DNA from: Gammaproteobacteria bacterium
Lineage (GTDB): Bacteria > Pseudomonadota > Gammaproteobacteria > DSM-19610
Direction of reading: 5' to 3'
NCBI GenBank assembly: GCA_015494295.1
Contig: WGBO01000069.1
Coordinates: forward strand, 1 to 46,316
DNA: 46,316 bases
The notes under the pieces were generated by a model that saw only the letters and a program-made list of their open reading frames with translations, made no database searches and was not told the DNA's origin. Shown piece by piece: positions 9,568-16,702 of this stretch. The translations under genes and the position numbers were made by a program. Numbering within the stretch: the first letter of the stretch is position 1; each line of letters starts with the position of its first letter.

Positions 9568-10323
9568 TCAACCGGCGTCGCGCTCGATACACGACACCTG
9601 CTCGCGATCGATGAGGCCGTTGTCGATGGCGTAGAACATCAACTCGGCATTGCTGCGCATGTTCATCTTCTTGAGGATCTTGGCACGATGGGTGCTGATC
9701 GTCTTGCTGCTCAACGACAGGGCACGGCCGATCTGACTGACCTGCATGCCGGCCGCCAGCATCTGGAATACCTGCAGCTCGCGGTTGCTGAGCGCCTCGT
9801 GCGGTGCATCGTGCACGTTATTGTCGATGGCATTGGCCAGTTTTTCCGCAAGTACGGGGGAAATGTACTTGCCACCACGGGCCACGCGGATCACCGCGCC
9901 GGTCAACTCCTCGGGAGCACAGTGCCTGGTGAGATAACCGGCCGCGCCGGCGCGCAGCGCGCGAATCGCGTATTGCCCCTCATCGTGCGAGCTCAGTATC
10001 AGAATCGCCAGTTTGGGGCGCTCGTTCTTGATCTGGCGGAGGATGTCCAGGCCGCTGCGACCCGGCATGGCGATGTCCAGCAGGACCACGTCCCAGGCCG
10101 ATTCGCGGATCTTTCTCAGCAACTCCTGACCACTGGCCGCCTCCCCCGTGACGGCGATATCGGGGCACTCCGCCAGCAGCAGGCGCAGACCGGCGCGAAC
10201 GATGGCGTGATCGTCCGCAATCAGAACCCTGAAAGCCAGGGGTTCCATCCGCCTGTCCGCGCGATTTCCGGAACGCTGTTCGTTGAGGTTATCGACTTTC
10301 TCCGGCGTTCTGGTATCTGCCAT
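9568..10323 (-). CDS. NarL/FixJ (LuxR) family two-component response regulator
   Basis: A 251-residue regulator: an N-terminal tail of about 28 residues, a receiver domain (acidic pair in LIADDHAIVRAG, phospho-acceptor Asp83 in LLDIAMPGRSG, Lys in the fifth strand replaced by Thr in YLTRHCAP), and a C-terminal LuxR-type helix-turn-helix (SNRELQVFQMLAAGM, LSLSSKTISTHRAKI). ATG 10323 follows GGAGG by four bases; ATG 10248 just before the receiver is an alternative. It resembles GacA/UvrY-type regulators in general form. No intact kinase adjoins it. The divergent neighbour is a broken gene with sensor-like sequence that could be the remnant of its partner (inference). Confidence 0.9.
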   Translation of the reverse strand: MADTRTPEKVDNLNEQRSGNRADRRMEPLAFRVLIADDHAIVRAGLRLLLAECPDIAVTGEAASGQELLRKIRESAWDVVLLDIAMPGRSGLDILRQIKNERPKLAILILSSHDEGQYAIRALRAGAAGYLTRHCAPEELTGAVIRVARGGKYISPVLAEKLANAIDNNVHDAPHEALSNRELQVFQMLAAGMQVSQIGRALSLSSKTISTHRAKILKKMNMRSNAELMFYAIDNGLIDREQVSCIERDAG

Positions 10324-10550
10324 GAGCCCTCCGTGTGGCCAGCTTTCCGGTTCACATCCTGCAATCCGCAGGAATATTTGATCAGATTTTGCAACCGGGT
10401 TAAACCCGTATCCGCGCCGGCATCGCCGCCTGTGGCACCCTCGCTCCCGGCAACATGAGAAACGGCGCCCGATCGACACCACTCCCGTATCCGGCATGAG
10501 AACAGCACATCAAAACAACCTGTTACGGCGTCCCGGCGGGGTCGGCACCC

Positions 10551-10584
10551 CCGGTCACCAACACTATAGGGAAGTGTTGGCCGG
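10551..10584. repeat. Extended inverted repeat before the decayed PhnD-like gene
   Basis: CCAACACT (10558-10565) and AGTGTTGG (10573-10580) are perfect 8-base arms around a 7-base loop. They are flanked by CCGG on each side (10551-10554 and 10581-10584), so the dyad extends further with a three-base bulge. It ends one base before ATG 10586. It could be an operator or an RNA hairpin covering the start site. Its function is not known. Confidence 0.5.
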
Positions 10585-10585
10585 C

Positions 10586-11366
10586 ATGCCCCTGATACTT
10601 CTGACAGGGTTGTGGCTGTTGCTTTTCTGCACCGCCATCCGCGCGGAGCCGCCGGCAGCGCCGGTTAACGGAACACAACACCTGACCTTCGGCTTTCTTC
10701 CCATCGTCAGCCCGGAACGGCTGGTAAGACGTTTCGCCCCCACTCACCGACTACCTGTCGCAGCGACTGGGCGTCGAGATCCGCATGGAAACCACACCGG
10801 ATTTCGCCACCTTCGTCCGGCGCACCCGTGATACGCAATGCTACGACATCCTGTTCGCGGCGCCGCACCTCTATTACCTCGCTCACCGCGAGCGCGGCTA
10901 CCGGGCGGTCGCGCGGGTCGACCGGCCGGCGATGCCGGCGGTGATCGTCGCGCCGCGCCGCCTGGCAACCACTGATCCACTGGCGCTGGCCACGGTGCTG
11001 GTCCGCGCCCGACTGGAAGAAGCCGCCGTCGATCCCGGCAGCAATCTGGGCGTGATCCGGCAGGCGCACGGCGACCGCCTGCCCGACAGCGCCAGCAGTG
11101 TGCTGAAACAGGTCACCACCACCGGCGGCTACCTGGTCGAGGTGGGCTACGCCAGCCTGGACGAATATCTGCGCAATATCGTCAACCATGATGAACTCGC
11201 CTACCTGGTGGTGCTGGACAGCGACCGCAAGCCAGTCATCGCGCTGGGAGAGTTGCCCGCACAACGCTGGCCGGAACCCGAATCCGACCCGCTCACCGTC
11301 GAGGACTGCACGCTGGACATGGCGGGAGACATCCGCATCGGCGGCATCGGTGGCGACAACGACTGA
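10586..11366 (+). pseudogene. Decayed PhnD-like binding protein / sensor fusion remnant
   Basis: A signal peptide (MPLILLTGLWLLLF...AIRA) is followed by LTFGFLPIVSPERLVRRFAP, typical of PhnD-type phosphonate/phosphate-binding proteins. The frame then breaks at a run of five C (10737-10741): removing one C restores LTDYLSQRLGVEIRMETTPD and continues through CYDILFAAPHLYYLAHRERG to stop 11366. Further on, the usual segment before ATTDPLALATVLVRARLEE is shortened, and from about 11080 the sequence changes to a different, sensor-like stretch (SVLKQVTTTGGYLVEVGY... AYLVVLDSDRKPVIALG). So there is one frameshift plus apparent internal deletions. Probably the remnant of a sensor with a PhnD-like input. 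An upstream in-frame ATG at 10496 exists. If the frameshift is an error, the product would still be an odd mosaic. Confidence 0.7.
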
Positions 11367-11413
11367 TCATGCGAAACCTTTCACCTGACTCAGCCCCGCA
11401 CGGAGCGCGGGGG

Positions 11414-11441
11414 AAAGCGGCGCGCAAGCGCCGCTTTTTTT
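11414..11441 (+). terminator. Rho-independent terminator
   Basis: AGCGGCGC (11416-11423), loop GCAA, then GCGCCGCT (11428-11435), followed by six more T. The A tract before the stem can extend the pairing. A strong intrinsic terminator 48 bases after the stop of the decayed gene, separating it from the sseB-like gene. It implies that the decayed gene was once a complete transcription unit. Confidence 0.92.
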
Positions 11442-11557
11442 GTTCCACGCTTTCTTTCAATGAGGATTGAAATTCCTTACGGGCTGCCCTGTTTATTTGC
11501 GCAGGGATTGCAGGCAAACTGCCTGCCTACCTTAAGATACGCAGACGTGAACCCGCC

Positions 11558-11998
11558 ATGACCGATACCTTCACTCCCCATAACGACCTCGAAAGCCGCC
11601 TGGTATCCTTGCAGGAAGGCCGACTCGACGGCAACGCCTTCATGCATGGCCTGCTCGACGAGCAACTTTTCATGCCGGTGGAGGACGACGCGTCGGAAAT
11701 CCAGGGTCTGCAGAAGTCGACCCGCGCGAAACCGCTGACGCTGGAAACCGAGGACGGGGAAACGGTGCTGATCCTGTTTACCAGCCCGGAGCGCGCCAAG
11801 GGCTTCGTGGCGAACTTCCCGGGTTATAACGGCGGCCTGCTGACAGAAATGAGCTGGATACTGGAGCGCATCGGCGGCGGCGTCGGCATTTCCATCAACC
11901 CCGGTCACGAGGTGGGTCTGGATCTCGACGAGGACATGGTGGCGCAACTGATCCACCTGAACGCGGCGCGCGCCACGGACGGTCAGACCAGCGCCTGA
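11558..11998 (+). CDS. SseB family protein
   Basis: A 146-residue soluble protein with the SseB N-terminal-type fold: an acidic N-terminal part with LVSLQEGRLDGNAFMHGLLDEQLFMP, a central strand pair TVLILFTSPERAKGF, and GISINPGHEVGLDLDEDMV near the end. Family members are small cytosolic proteins, some implicated in enhancing serine-sensitivity phenotypes; the biochemical role is poorly defined. No good ribosome site is visible before the ATG. Its last 16 bases overlap the 3' end of the convergent receiver-like gene. Confidence 0.8.
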   Translation: MTDTFTPHNDLESRLVSLQEGRLDGNAFMHGLLDEQLFMPVEDDASEIQGLQKSTRAKPLTLETEDGETVLILFTSPERAKGFVANFPGYNGGLLTEMSWILERIGGGVGISINPGHEVGLDLDEDMVAQLIHLNAARATDGQTSA

Positions 11999-12357
11999 AG
12001 CGCCTCGGCCAGTTCCTGCTCCGGGATCGGGAAGCTGAACGTCCGGTAAAATCGACACACCGCCTGCAGGCGCTCGAACTGGTGTGCGTATTCCTTTTCG
12101 TAGAACACGATCACCCGCGTGTCCGGCAGCCGCTCGGCCACCGACATCATCGATTCCAGCGAACTGGTCCGGTCCCGGAAATCGGACTGGAAATTGAATT
12201 CCGCGACGATCACGTCGGGTTTCTTCTTGCGGATGGTGCCCATGGCCTTGCGCATGCGGGTTTCCATCAGCACCTCGTAACCGGCTTTCCGGTACAGGGG
12301 GCGAAAGTCGGGATAGCCTCCCAGCTCGACGATACTCAGCAAAACGGGTCTGGACAT
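11983..12357 (-). CDS. Receiver-like protein without the phospho-acceptor aspartate
   Basis: A 124-residue protein with the alternating strand-helix pattern of a response-regulator receiver: VLLSIVELGGYPDFRPLYR at the start, KPDVIVAEFNF where strand 3 should end in Asp, and DTRVIVFYEKEY for strand 4. Glu stands where the phospho-acceptor Asp is expected, and the N-terminal acidic pair is missing. I infer a non-phosphorylated pseudo-receiver; the family is not confirmed. ATG 12357 was chosen; a start three codons earlier is possible. It runs convergently into the sseB-like gene with a 16-base overlap. Confidence 0.6.
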   Translation of the reverse strand: MSRPVLLSIVELGGYPDFRPLYRKAGYEVLMETRMRKAMGTIRKKKPDVIVAEFNFQSDFRDRTSSLESMMSVAERLPDTRVIVFYEKEYAHQFERLQAVCRFYRTFSFPIPEQELAEALQALV

Positions 12358-12467
12358 GGCGCGCACGCGGTTGTTGGCAAGGCGCCGTATTCTAGCGAAA
12401 ATTCAAGGTTTACGCGCAGACTCCCCTATAGTGTGAAATATCAGCCTCGATCACGGGAACCCGGCAC

Positions 12468-13250
12468 ATGGCCTCGGGCGGATTCTTTCGACAATTTCGC
12501 ATTACACTGCTGATGATGGTGCTGTTTTTCGTCGCCATGAACAGCTACCTGACCCGGCTGCGCAGCACCGACTGGGACGACACCCTGTGGCTGGCCGTCT
12601 ACCCCATAAACGGTGATGACAGCCCCGCCACTGCCCGCTACATCGACAGCCTGACGGCCGATACCTATCGACAGGTCGCCACCTTCCTGGCCCGTGAAGC
12701 ACACCGCCACGGCGTGGCGATCGATGAGCCGGTGACCGTCAAGCTCGCCCCGCCGGTCAGCGAACGCCCGCCGGCGCCCCCCGAAAACGGAACCGTTCTG
12801 TCGGTGATGCTGTGGAGCCTGAAACTGCGCTACTGGGCCGCTACCCACGACACCTTCGACGGTCCGGAACCCGACGTGCGCATGTTCGTGGTCTATTACG
12901 ATCCGCAAACCCACAAACGGCTGAATCACTCGCTGGGCCTGCAGAAAGGCCTGATCGGCGTCGTCAACGCCTTTGCCAGCAAGCCCCTGGCAAGACGCAA
13001 CAACGTGGTGGTGGCCCATGAATTCCTGCACACGGTCGGCGCCAGCGACAAGTACGACCCGTCCACCAACCTGCCGCTCTACCCCATCGGCTATGCCGAG
13101 CCTGACCGCAGCCCCCTGCACCCGCAACAGCGCGCGGAAATCATGGGCGGCCGCATTCCCATCGACCGGCAACGCGCCGTGATGCCGGACTCGCTGGCCG
13201 ACTGCGTGGTCGGATCGGCCACCGCGCTGGAAATCCGCTGGCATCGCTGA
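12468..13250 (+). CDS. Membrane-anchored HExxHxxGxxD metalloprotease candidate
   Basis: A 260-residue protein with one N-terminal membrane helix (about 11-26) and a soluble domain expected outside the inner membrane. A zinc-protease signature is clear: VVVAHEFLHTVGASDKYD, where His184, Glu185, His188 and Asp194 fit HExxHxxGxxD, the metzincin-type motif with Asp as third ligand as known in snapalysin. QQRAEIMGGRI (221-230) could be the Met-turn. No recognised peptidase family name can be given from sequence alone. A TATAGT -10-like hexamer lies at 12427-12432 with a poor -35. It stands alone between the receiver-like gene and the zinc-ribbon gene. Substrate unknown. Confidence 0.75.
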   Translation: MASGGFFRQFRITLLMMVLFFVAMNSYLTRLRSTDWDDTLWLAVYPINGDDSPATARYIDSLTADTYRQVATFLAREAHRHGVAIDEPVTVKLAPPVSERPPAPPENGTVLSVMLWSLKLRYWAATHDTFDGPEPDVRMFVVYYDPQTHKRLNHSLGLQKGLIGVVNAFASKPLARRNNVVVAHEFLHTVGASDKYDPSTNLPLYPIGYAEPDRSPLHPQQRAEIMGGRIPIDRQRAVMPDSLADCVVGSATALEIRWHR

Positions 13251-13274
13251 TCCCCCTTTAAATACGCGGCGGCA

Positions 13275-13315
13275 ACCCCCATTTGGGGTAGTGGAGTCCA
13301 TTGCGACAATGGAGG
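13275..13315 (+). promoter_or_regulatory. Tandem hairpins covering the ribosome site of the zinc-ribbon gene
   Basis: Two dyads lie in the leader. The first is ACCCC-CATTT-GGGGT (13275-13289). The second is TCCATTG-CGA-CAATGGA (13297-13313). The right arm of the second contains the first three bases of the GGAGG ribosome site (13311-13315), seven bases before ATG 13323. Folding would hide the site, so translation may be regulated by structure or temperature (inference). Confidence 0.45.
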
Positions 13316-13322
13316 GTGCATC

Positions 13323-13859
13323 ATGACCACGAAAGATCCTGTTCGCCGCGATCCCATCGAGGCGATTGGCGAAGCCTACGAACTGATGCTGGAACGTGCG
13401 CTGGAGGAATACCGCAAGGCGAAAGAGCACACCGCGCCGGCGTTGAAAAAGCTGGTCGACGACGCGCGCGACAAGGCCACCGAACTCGGCGAGCTGACGC
13501 GCGAGGAAGCGGAAAAGGTTGCCGATGCACTGAAACGCGATATCGCCGACCTGGGGGACCAGCTCTCGGAAACGGGCGCGGAAATCAGGGACTGGCTCGG
13601 TTTTGAAACCAGCCTGCTCGAAAGCAGCCTGTTGAACCTGATCTCGCAGGCGGCCGACAAGGTGTCGCTGGAGTTGCGCAGCTTCAAGGAAGGGCTGGAC
13701 CAGCGCCTTACCCGTCATACCGGCGAAGTCACCGGGCCGGGTGTGCTGGTTTGCACCAACTGCAATGAGCGGCTCGAATTCCGGCACGCGGGCAAGGTGC
13801 CGCCGTGCCCGAAATGCCACGGAACCGGGTTCCGCCGCGAGGTCGCCCGCGGCGGCTGA
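13323..13859 (+). CDS. YbeL-like zinc-ribbon protein (DUF1451 type)
   Basis: A 178-residue protein with a long, charged, mostly helical N-terminal region (about 10-130, many Glu/Lys/Ala, likely coiled coil) and a C-terminal four-cysteine zinc ribbon: VCTNCNERLEF, then PPCPKCHGTGF. This layout matches the DUF1451/YbeL family, whose function is unknown. Start ATG 13323 follows GGAGG. It is 72 bases after the protease gene and 94 bases before the next gene. The leader carries two hairpins, one over the ribosome site. Confidence 0.85.
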   Translation: MTTKDPVRRDPIEAIGEAYELMLERALEEYRKAKEHTAPALKKLVDDARDKATELGELTREEAEKVADALKRDIADLGDQLSETGAEIRDWLGFETSLLESSLLNLISQAADKVSLELRSFKEGLDQRLTRHTGEVTGPGVLVCTNCNERLEFRHAGKVPPCPKCHGTGFRREVARGG

Positions 13860-13953
13860 CGCCGATACGCGGTTCGGGGCAGCCCTACTGTTGCCACGTT
13901 TTTAATCGGCGGCGCTTCGGGTAAGGTAGCCATCCCGTACAAGGAATGGCCGA

Positions 13954-14646
13954 ATGAGCACAGCACACGAACAAAAACCGGGCATCCGGGAACAACACCT
14001 GCTACGCCGCCGCAACAACCCGCTGTTCGACGCGGAACGCCGCGAGGTGCCGAGCGAGGATATCGCCACGGCGCGTCTCGATGACGGCCTGGAGGCGGAC
14101 CGCTTCATGAGTTCCTTCCAGGCACTGGTGCAGCGTGCCGTCGAGCTCAAACCCAACACGCCCAGCGAAACGGTACTGGAAATCAAGGCGGCCCTGGACA
14201 AGGCCTACCAGCAGGCCTGTGCGCTGCCCGGCGACCAGACGCGCATCAAGCAGGCCATCGTGCAACTGGTCGACGCCATCATGTCCGCAATCTGGAAAGG
14301 CATCGGCGACGACCCGCTGGCCCGACAGGAACTCGAGGACGAGGAAACCGCCCGCCGCGCTCATTTCAGCCTGCAGGAACTGCCGCTGGTGTCCGCCCTA
14401 ACCCACCCGGAATCCCCCATCGGCGCGGACGAACTGATCCCTTCACTGCTCAGCGAACCGGACGACACGCTGCTGCCCAGCCTGACCATTTTCGACGCCG
14501 ACCAGCTCGCCGTGATCTGCGAGGACGCCCGCGCGTTCCTGAACCAGAAAGACCCGGAACAGTCGCTGAAGGACGCCTGGCGACGGCTGACCCTGATCGA
14601 GGGTATTTACCAGCAGAACCGGCAGGCGCACAGGGGGGATCACTGA
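13954..14646 (+). CDS. Conserved-looking protein of unknown function coupled to fpr
   Basis: A 230-residue soluble protein that I do not recognise. It is acidic and predicted mostly helical, with no membrane helix, no signal peptide and only one cysteine (Cys74). The N-terminus is basic (REQHLLRRRNNPLFDAERRE), followed by a core with SFQALVQRAVELKPNTPSE and a C-terminal LKDAWRRLTLIEGIYQQNR. Start ATG has AAGGA eight bases upstream. Its TGA is directly followed by the ATG of the ferredoxin-NADP reductase, so the two are translated from one message and probably act together or share regulation. Confidence 0.7.
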   Translation: MSTAHEQKPGIREQHLLRRRNNPLFDAERREVPSEDIATARLDDGLEADRFMSSFQALVQRAVELKPNTPSETVLEIKAALDKAYQQACALPGDQTRIKQAIVQLVDAIMSAIWKGIGDDPLARQELEDEETARRAHFSLQELPLVSALTHPESPIGADELIPSLLSEPDDTLLPSLTIFDADQLAVICEDARAFLNQKDPEQSLKDAWRRLTLIEGIYQQNRQAHRGDH

Positions 14647-15408
14647 ATGCACAAGGCCATCAATCCCGAACGCTGGTGTGAAGGCACGGTTACGGAACTG
14701 AAGGCCTGGACCGACCGGCTCTACTCCCTGCGCGTCGAGGCCGACGTCAATCCCTTTACCGCCGGGCAGTTCACCAAGCTGGGGCTGCTGGCCGGGAATG
14801 AGTTCGTCGAACGGCCCTACTCGTACGTCAACGCCCCCGATGAACGCCCGCTGGAATTCTATTTCATCACCGTCCCGGAAGGGCCGCTGACCCAGCGACT
14901 GGTGAAACTCCAGGCCGGCGACCCCGTCTACGTCATGCGCAAGGCGGCCGGCTTTCTCACCCTCAACGAGGTGCCGGAGGCGCCCCACCTGTGGCTGTTG
15001 TCGACCGGCACCGGCATTGGGCCTTTCCTGTCGATTCTTAAAACCGACGAACCGTGGCGCAGATTCGAACGCGTGGTGCTGGTGCACGCGGTGCGCACTG
15101 CCGCGGAGCTTTCCTTTCGCGACACCATCGAGAGCTTCAGCGCGCGGCACCCCCGGCAATTCCGCTATGTACCCTTCGTTAGCCGGGAACAGACGGATTT
15201 CGCCATCCACGGCCGTATTCCGGGCGCCATCGCGGACGGTCGGCTGGAATCCCGTGCCGGCATCGACATCAGCCCGCAACAGTCCCAGGTCATGATCTGC
15301 GGGAACCCTGACATGGTGAAAGATACGACCGAGGTCCTGAAGACCCGCGGGCTGCAGCGCAACCGGCGCCGAAACCCCGGCCATATCACCGTGGAGAACT
15401 ACTGGTAG
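14647..15408 (+). CDS. fpr: Ferredoxin/flavodoxin-NADP(+) reductase
   Basis: A 253-residue flavoprotein of the short bacterial FNR type (E. coli Fpr is 248). FAD-binding motif ERPYSYVNAP (about 56-65), NADP-binding glycine loop STGTGIGPFLSIL (119-131), and the C-terminal QVMICGNPDMVKDTTEVL that closes the nicotinamide site. It ends ITVENYW, an aromatic terminus as in Fpr. It moves electrons between NADPH and ferredoxin or flavodoxin, for example in Fe-S repair or oxidative-stress responses. It is coupled to the unknown gene before it (TGA-ATG contact). Confidence 0.95.
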   Translation: MHKAINPERWCEGTVTELKAWTDRLYSLRVEADVNPFTAGQFTKLGLLAGNEFVERPYSYVNAPDERPLEFYFITVPEGPLTQRLVKLQAGDPVYVMRKAAGFLTLNEVPEAPHLWLLSTGTGIGPFLSILKTDEPWRRFERVVLVHAVRTAAELSFRDTIESFSARHPRQFRYVPFVSREQTDFAIHGRIPGAIADGRLESRAGIDISPQQSQVMICGNPDMVKDTTEVLKTRGLQRNRRRNPGHITVENYW

Positions 15409-15435
15409 CCCCTATCCCCCCGGGCGGAAGTTTTT

Positions 15436-15441
15436 TATAAT
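15436..15441 (+). promoter_or_regulatory. Possible -10 element before the diguanylate cyclase gene
   Basis: A perfect TATAAT hexamer preceded by six T, 28 bases after the fpr stop. No good -35 is found at 16-18 bases spacing. It could start the diguanylate cyclase - lpd - gshA - yceF message, but the support is one hexamer. Confidence 0.35.
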
Positions 15442-15673
15442 GCCGCGGTTCTGAAAGGGATTCCGGCAGGGATGTGCCCGGGATCGTATCATTTGGCACC
15501 GAATCGACGGGTTAAGGGATATCAATAACAACCAGCACCAACGCAGGCTTACTGATGTCGCGGGGACGGGGGACCGGCGCAGGCGGCGAGACCGGCGCGC
15601 CAGTGATCGCGCTGGCGGGCGTTACCGCTATCCGTCCTGGCAAGAGCAGAAAATCCAGTTCGCGACACGCTTC

Positions 15674-16663
15674 GTGTTCCTGTTGATCGGGATCGGGTTC
15701 TTCAATTTCACGACCGGCATCGCCCCCACCCTGTGGTCCATCGAACAGGTCAACCTGGCCTATGCCGCCTATTTCCTGGTTCAGTCCGCGCTTTTCGCGC
15801 ACGCGGCGAAACAGCACATCTGCCCCACGCGCTACCACCTCGCCATGTGGATCGACATCGCCATCGCCAGCATCTCGGTGCTGAACGATCCCTACCCCAT
15901 TCCGCCCTCCTTGCTGGTCTATATCATGATCGTGCTCGGCAACGGCATGCGCTACGGCATGCGCCTGTTCGCCGAATCGCTGATCGGCTGTCTCGCCGCC
16001 GCCATGCTGGTGGTGGTGCTGCGCTACGTGCTCAACGGCGCCGGGATCACCCCCGGACTGGTGTTCCTGAACCTGTTCGGCGGCATCATCCTGGTCTATT
16101 CCTACGTGTTGATGGGACGTATTGAACGCAGCCGCAACGAACTGGAACAACACAGCAACATCGACACACTCACCGGTCTGCTCAACCGGCGTGCCCTGCA
16201 GGACGCGGTCGCCGCCATGTTCCAGCGTATCCAGTGTTCGGACCAGACCTTCGTGCTGCTGTTCGCCGACCTCGACAAGTTCAAGGAGGTCAACGACCGT
16301 TTCGGGCACGCGGCCGGTGACCGGGTGCTGAAGGAGTTTGCGAATATCGTCCGCCGCACCATCCGCGAACCCGATATCGCCGCCCGCTTCGGCGGCGACG
16401 AGTTCGTCATCATCCTGGATAACACCACACTGGAAAACGCCCGCCGCATCGCGGAACGCATCCAGACCCGCGTTGCCCGCTGGGCCAGCGACAATGAAAT
16501 CGACTTCAGCGTCACCTTCGGCCTCGGCGAGGCCCCGACCCACGGCGAGAGTTTCGCGCTCCTGCTGGAACAGGTCGACCAGGCGCTTTATCATTCGAAA
16601 TCCACCCATACCGGCGGTGGCCTCGCCATCGCGCGCGTCGTGCCGCCACGCACGACGGCCTGA
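15674..16663 (+). CDS. Membrane-bound diguanylate cyclase (GGDEF), 5' end uncertain
   Basis: At least 329 residues: about six membrane helices in the first 145 residues (resembling the membrane part of MASE-type cyclases), then a GGDEF domain with NIDTLTGLLNRRAL, FADLDKFKEVND and the active-site loop ARFGGDEFVIIL. The product-inhibition site RxxD (REPD) sits five residues before GGDEF, so both synthesis of c-di-GMP and feedback are expected. The GTG used here starts inside the first membrane helix and lacks a ribosome site. The frame is open back to 15455 and encodes a basic RRRRRDRRASDR leader, so the true start is probably upstream. It precedes lpd by 39 bases. Confidence 0.85.
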   Translation: MFLLIGIGFFNFTTGIAPTLWSIEQVNLAYAAYFLVQSALFAHAAKQHICPTRYHLAMWIDIAIASISVLNDPYPIPPSLLVYIMIVLGNGMRYGMRLFAESLIGCLAAAMLVVVLRYVLNGAGITPGLVFLNLFGGIILVYSYVLMGRIERSRNELEQHSNIDTLTGLLNRRALQDAVAAMFQRIQCSDQTFVLLFADLDKFKEVNDRFGHAAGDRVLKEFANIVRRTIREPDIAARFGGDEFVIILDNTTLENARRIAERIQTRVARWASDNEIDFSVTFGLGEAPTHGESFALLLEQVDQALYHSKSTHTGGGLAIARVVPPRTTA

Positions 16664-16702
16664 ACCCGCCGGTCCGACCAGGCAAAGAAGCAGCGAAAAA
16701 CT

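Noticed and set aside
10563..10572. CACTATAGGG resembling the core of a phage T7 promoter
   Set aside because: The upstream half of the T7 consensus is absent and no phage polymerase gene is near. It is part of the dyad loop and most likely coincidence.
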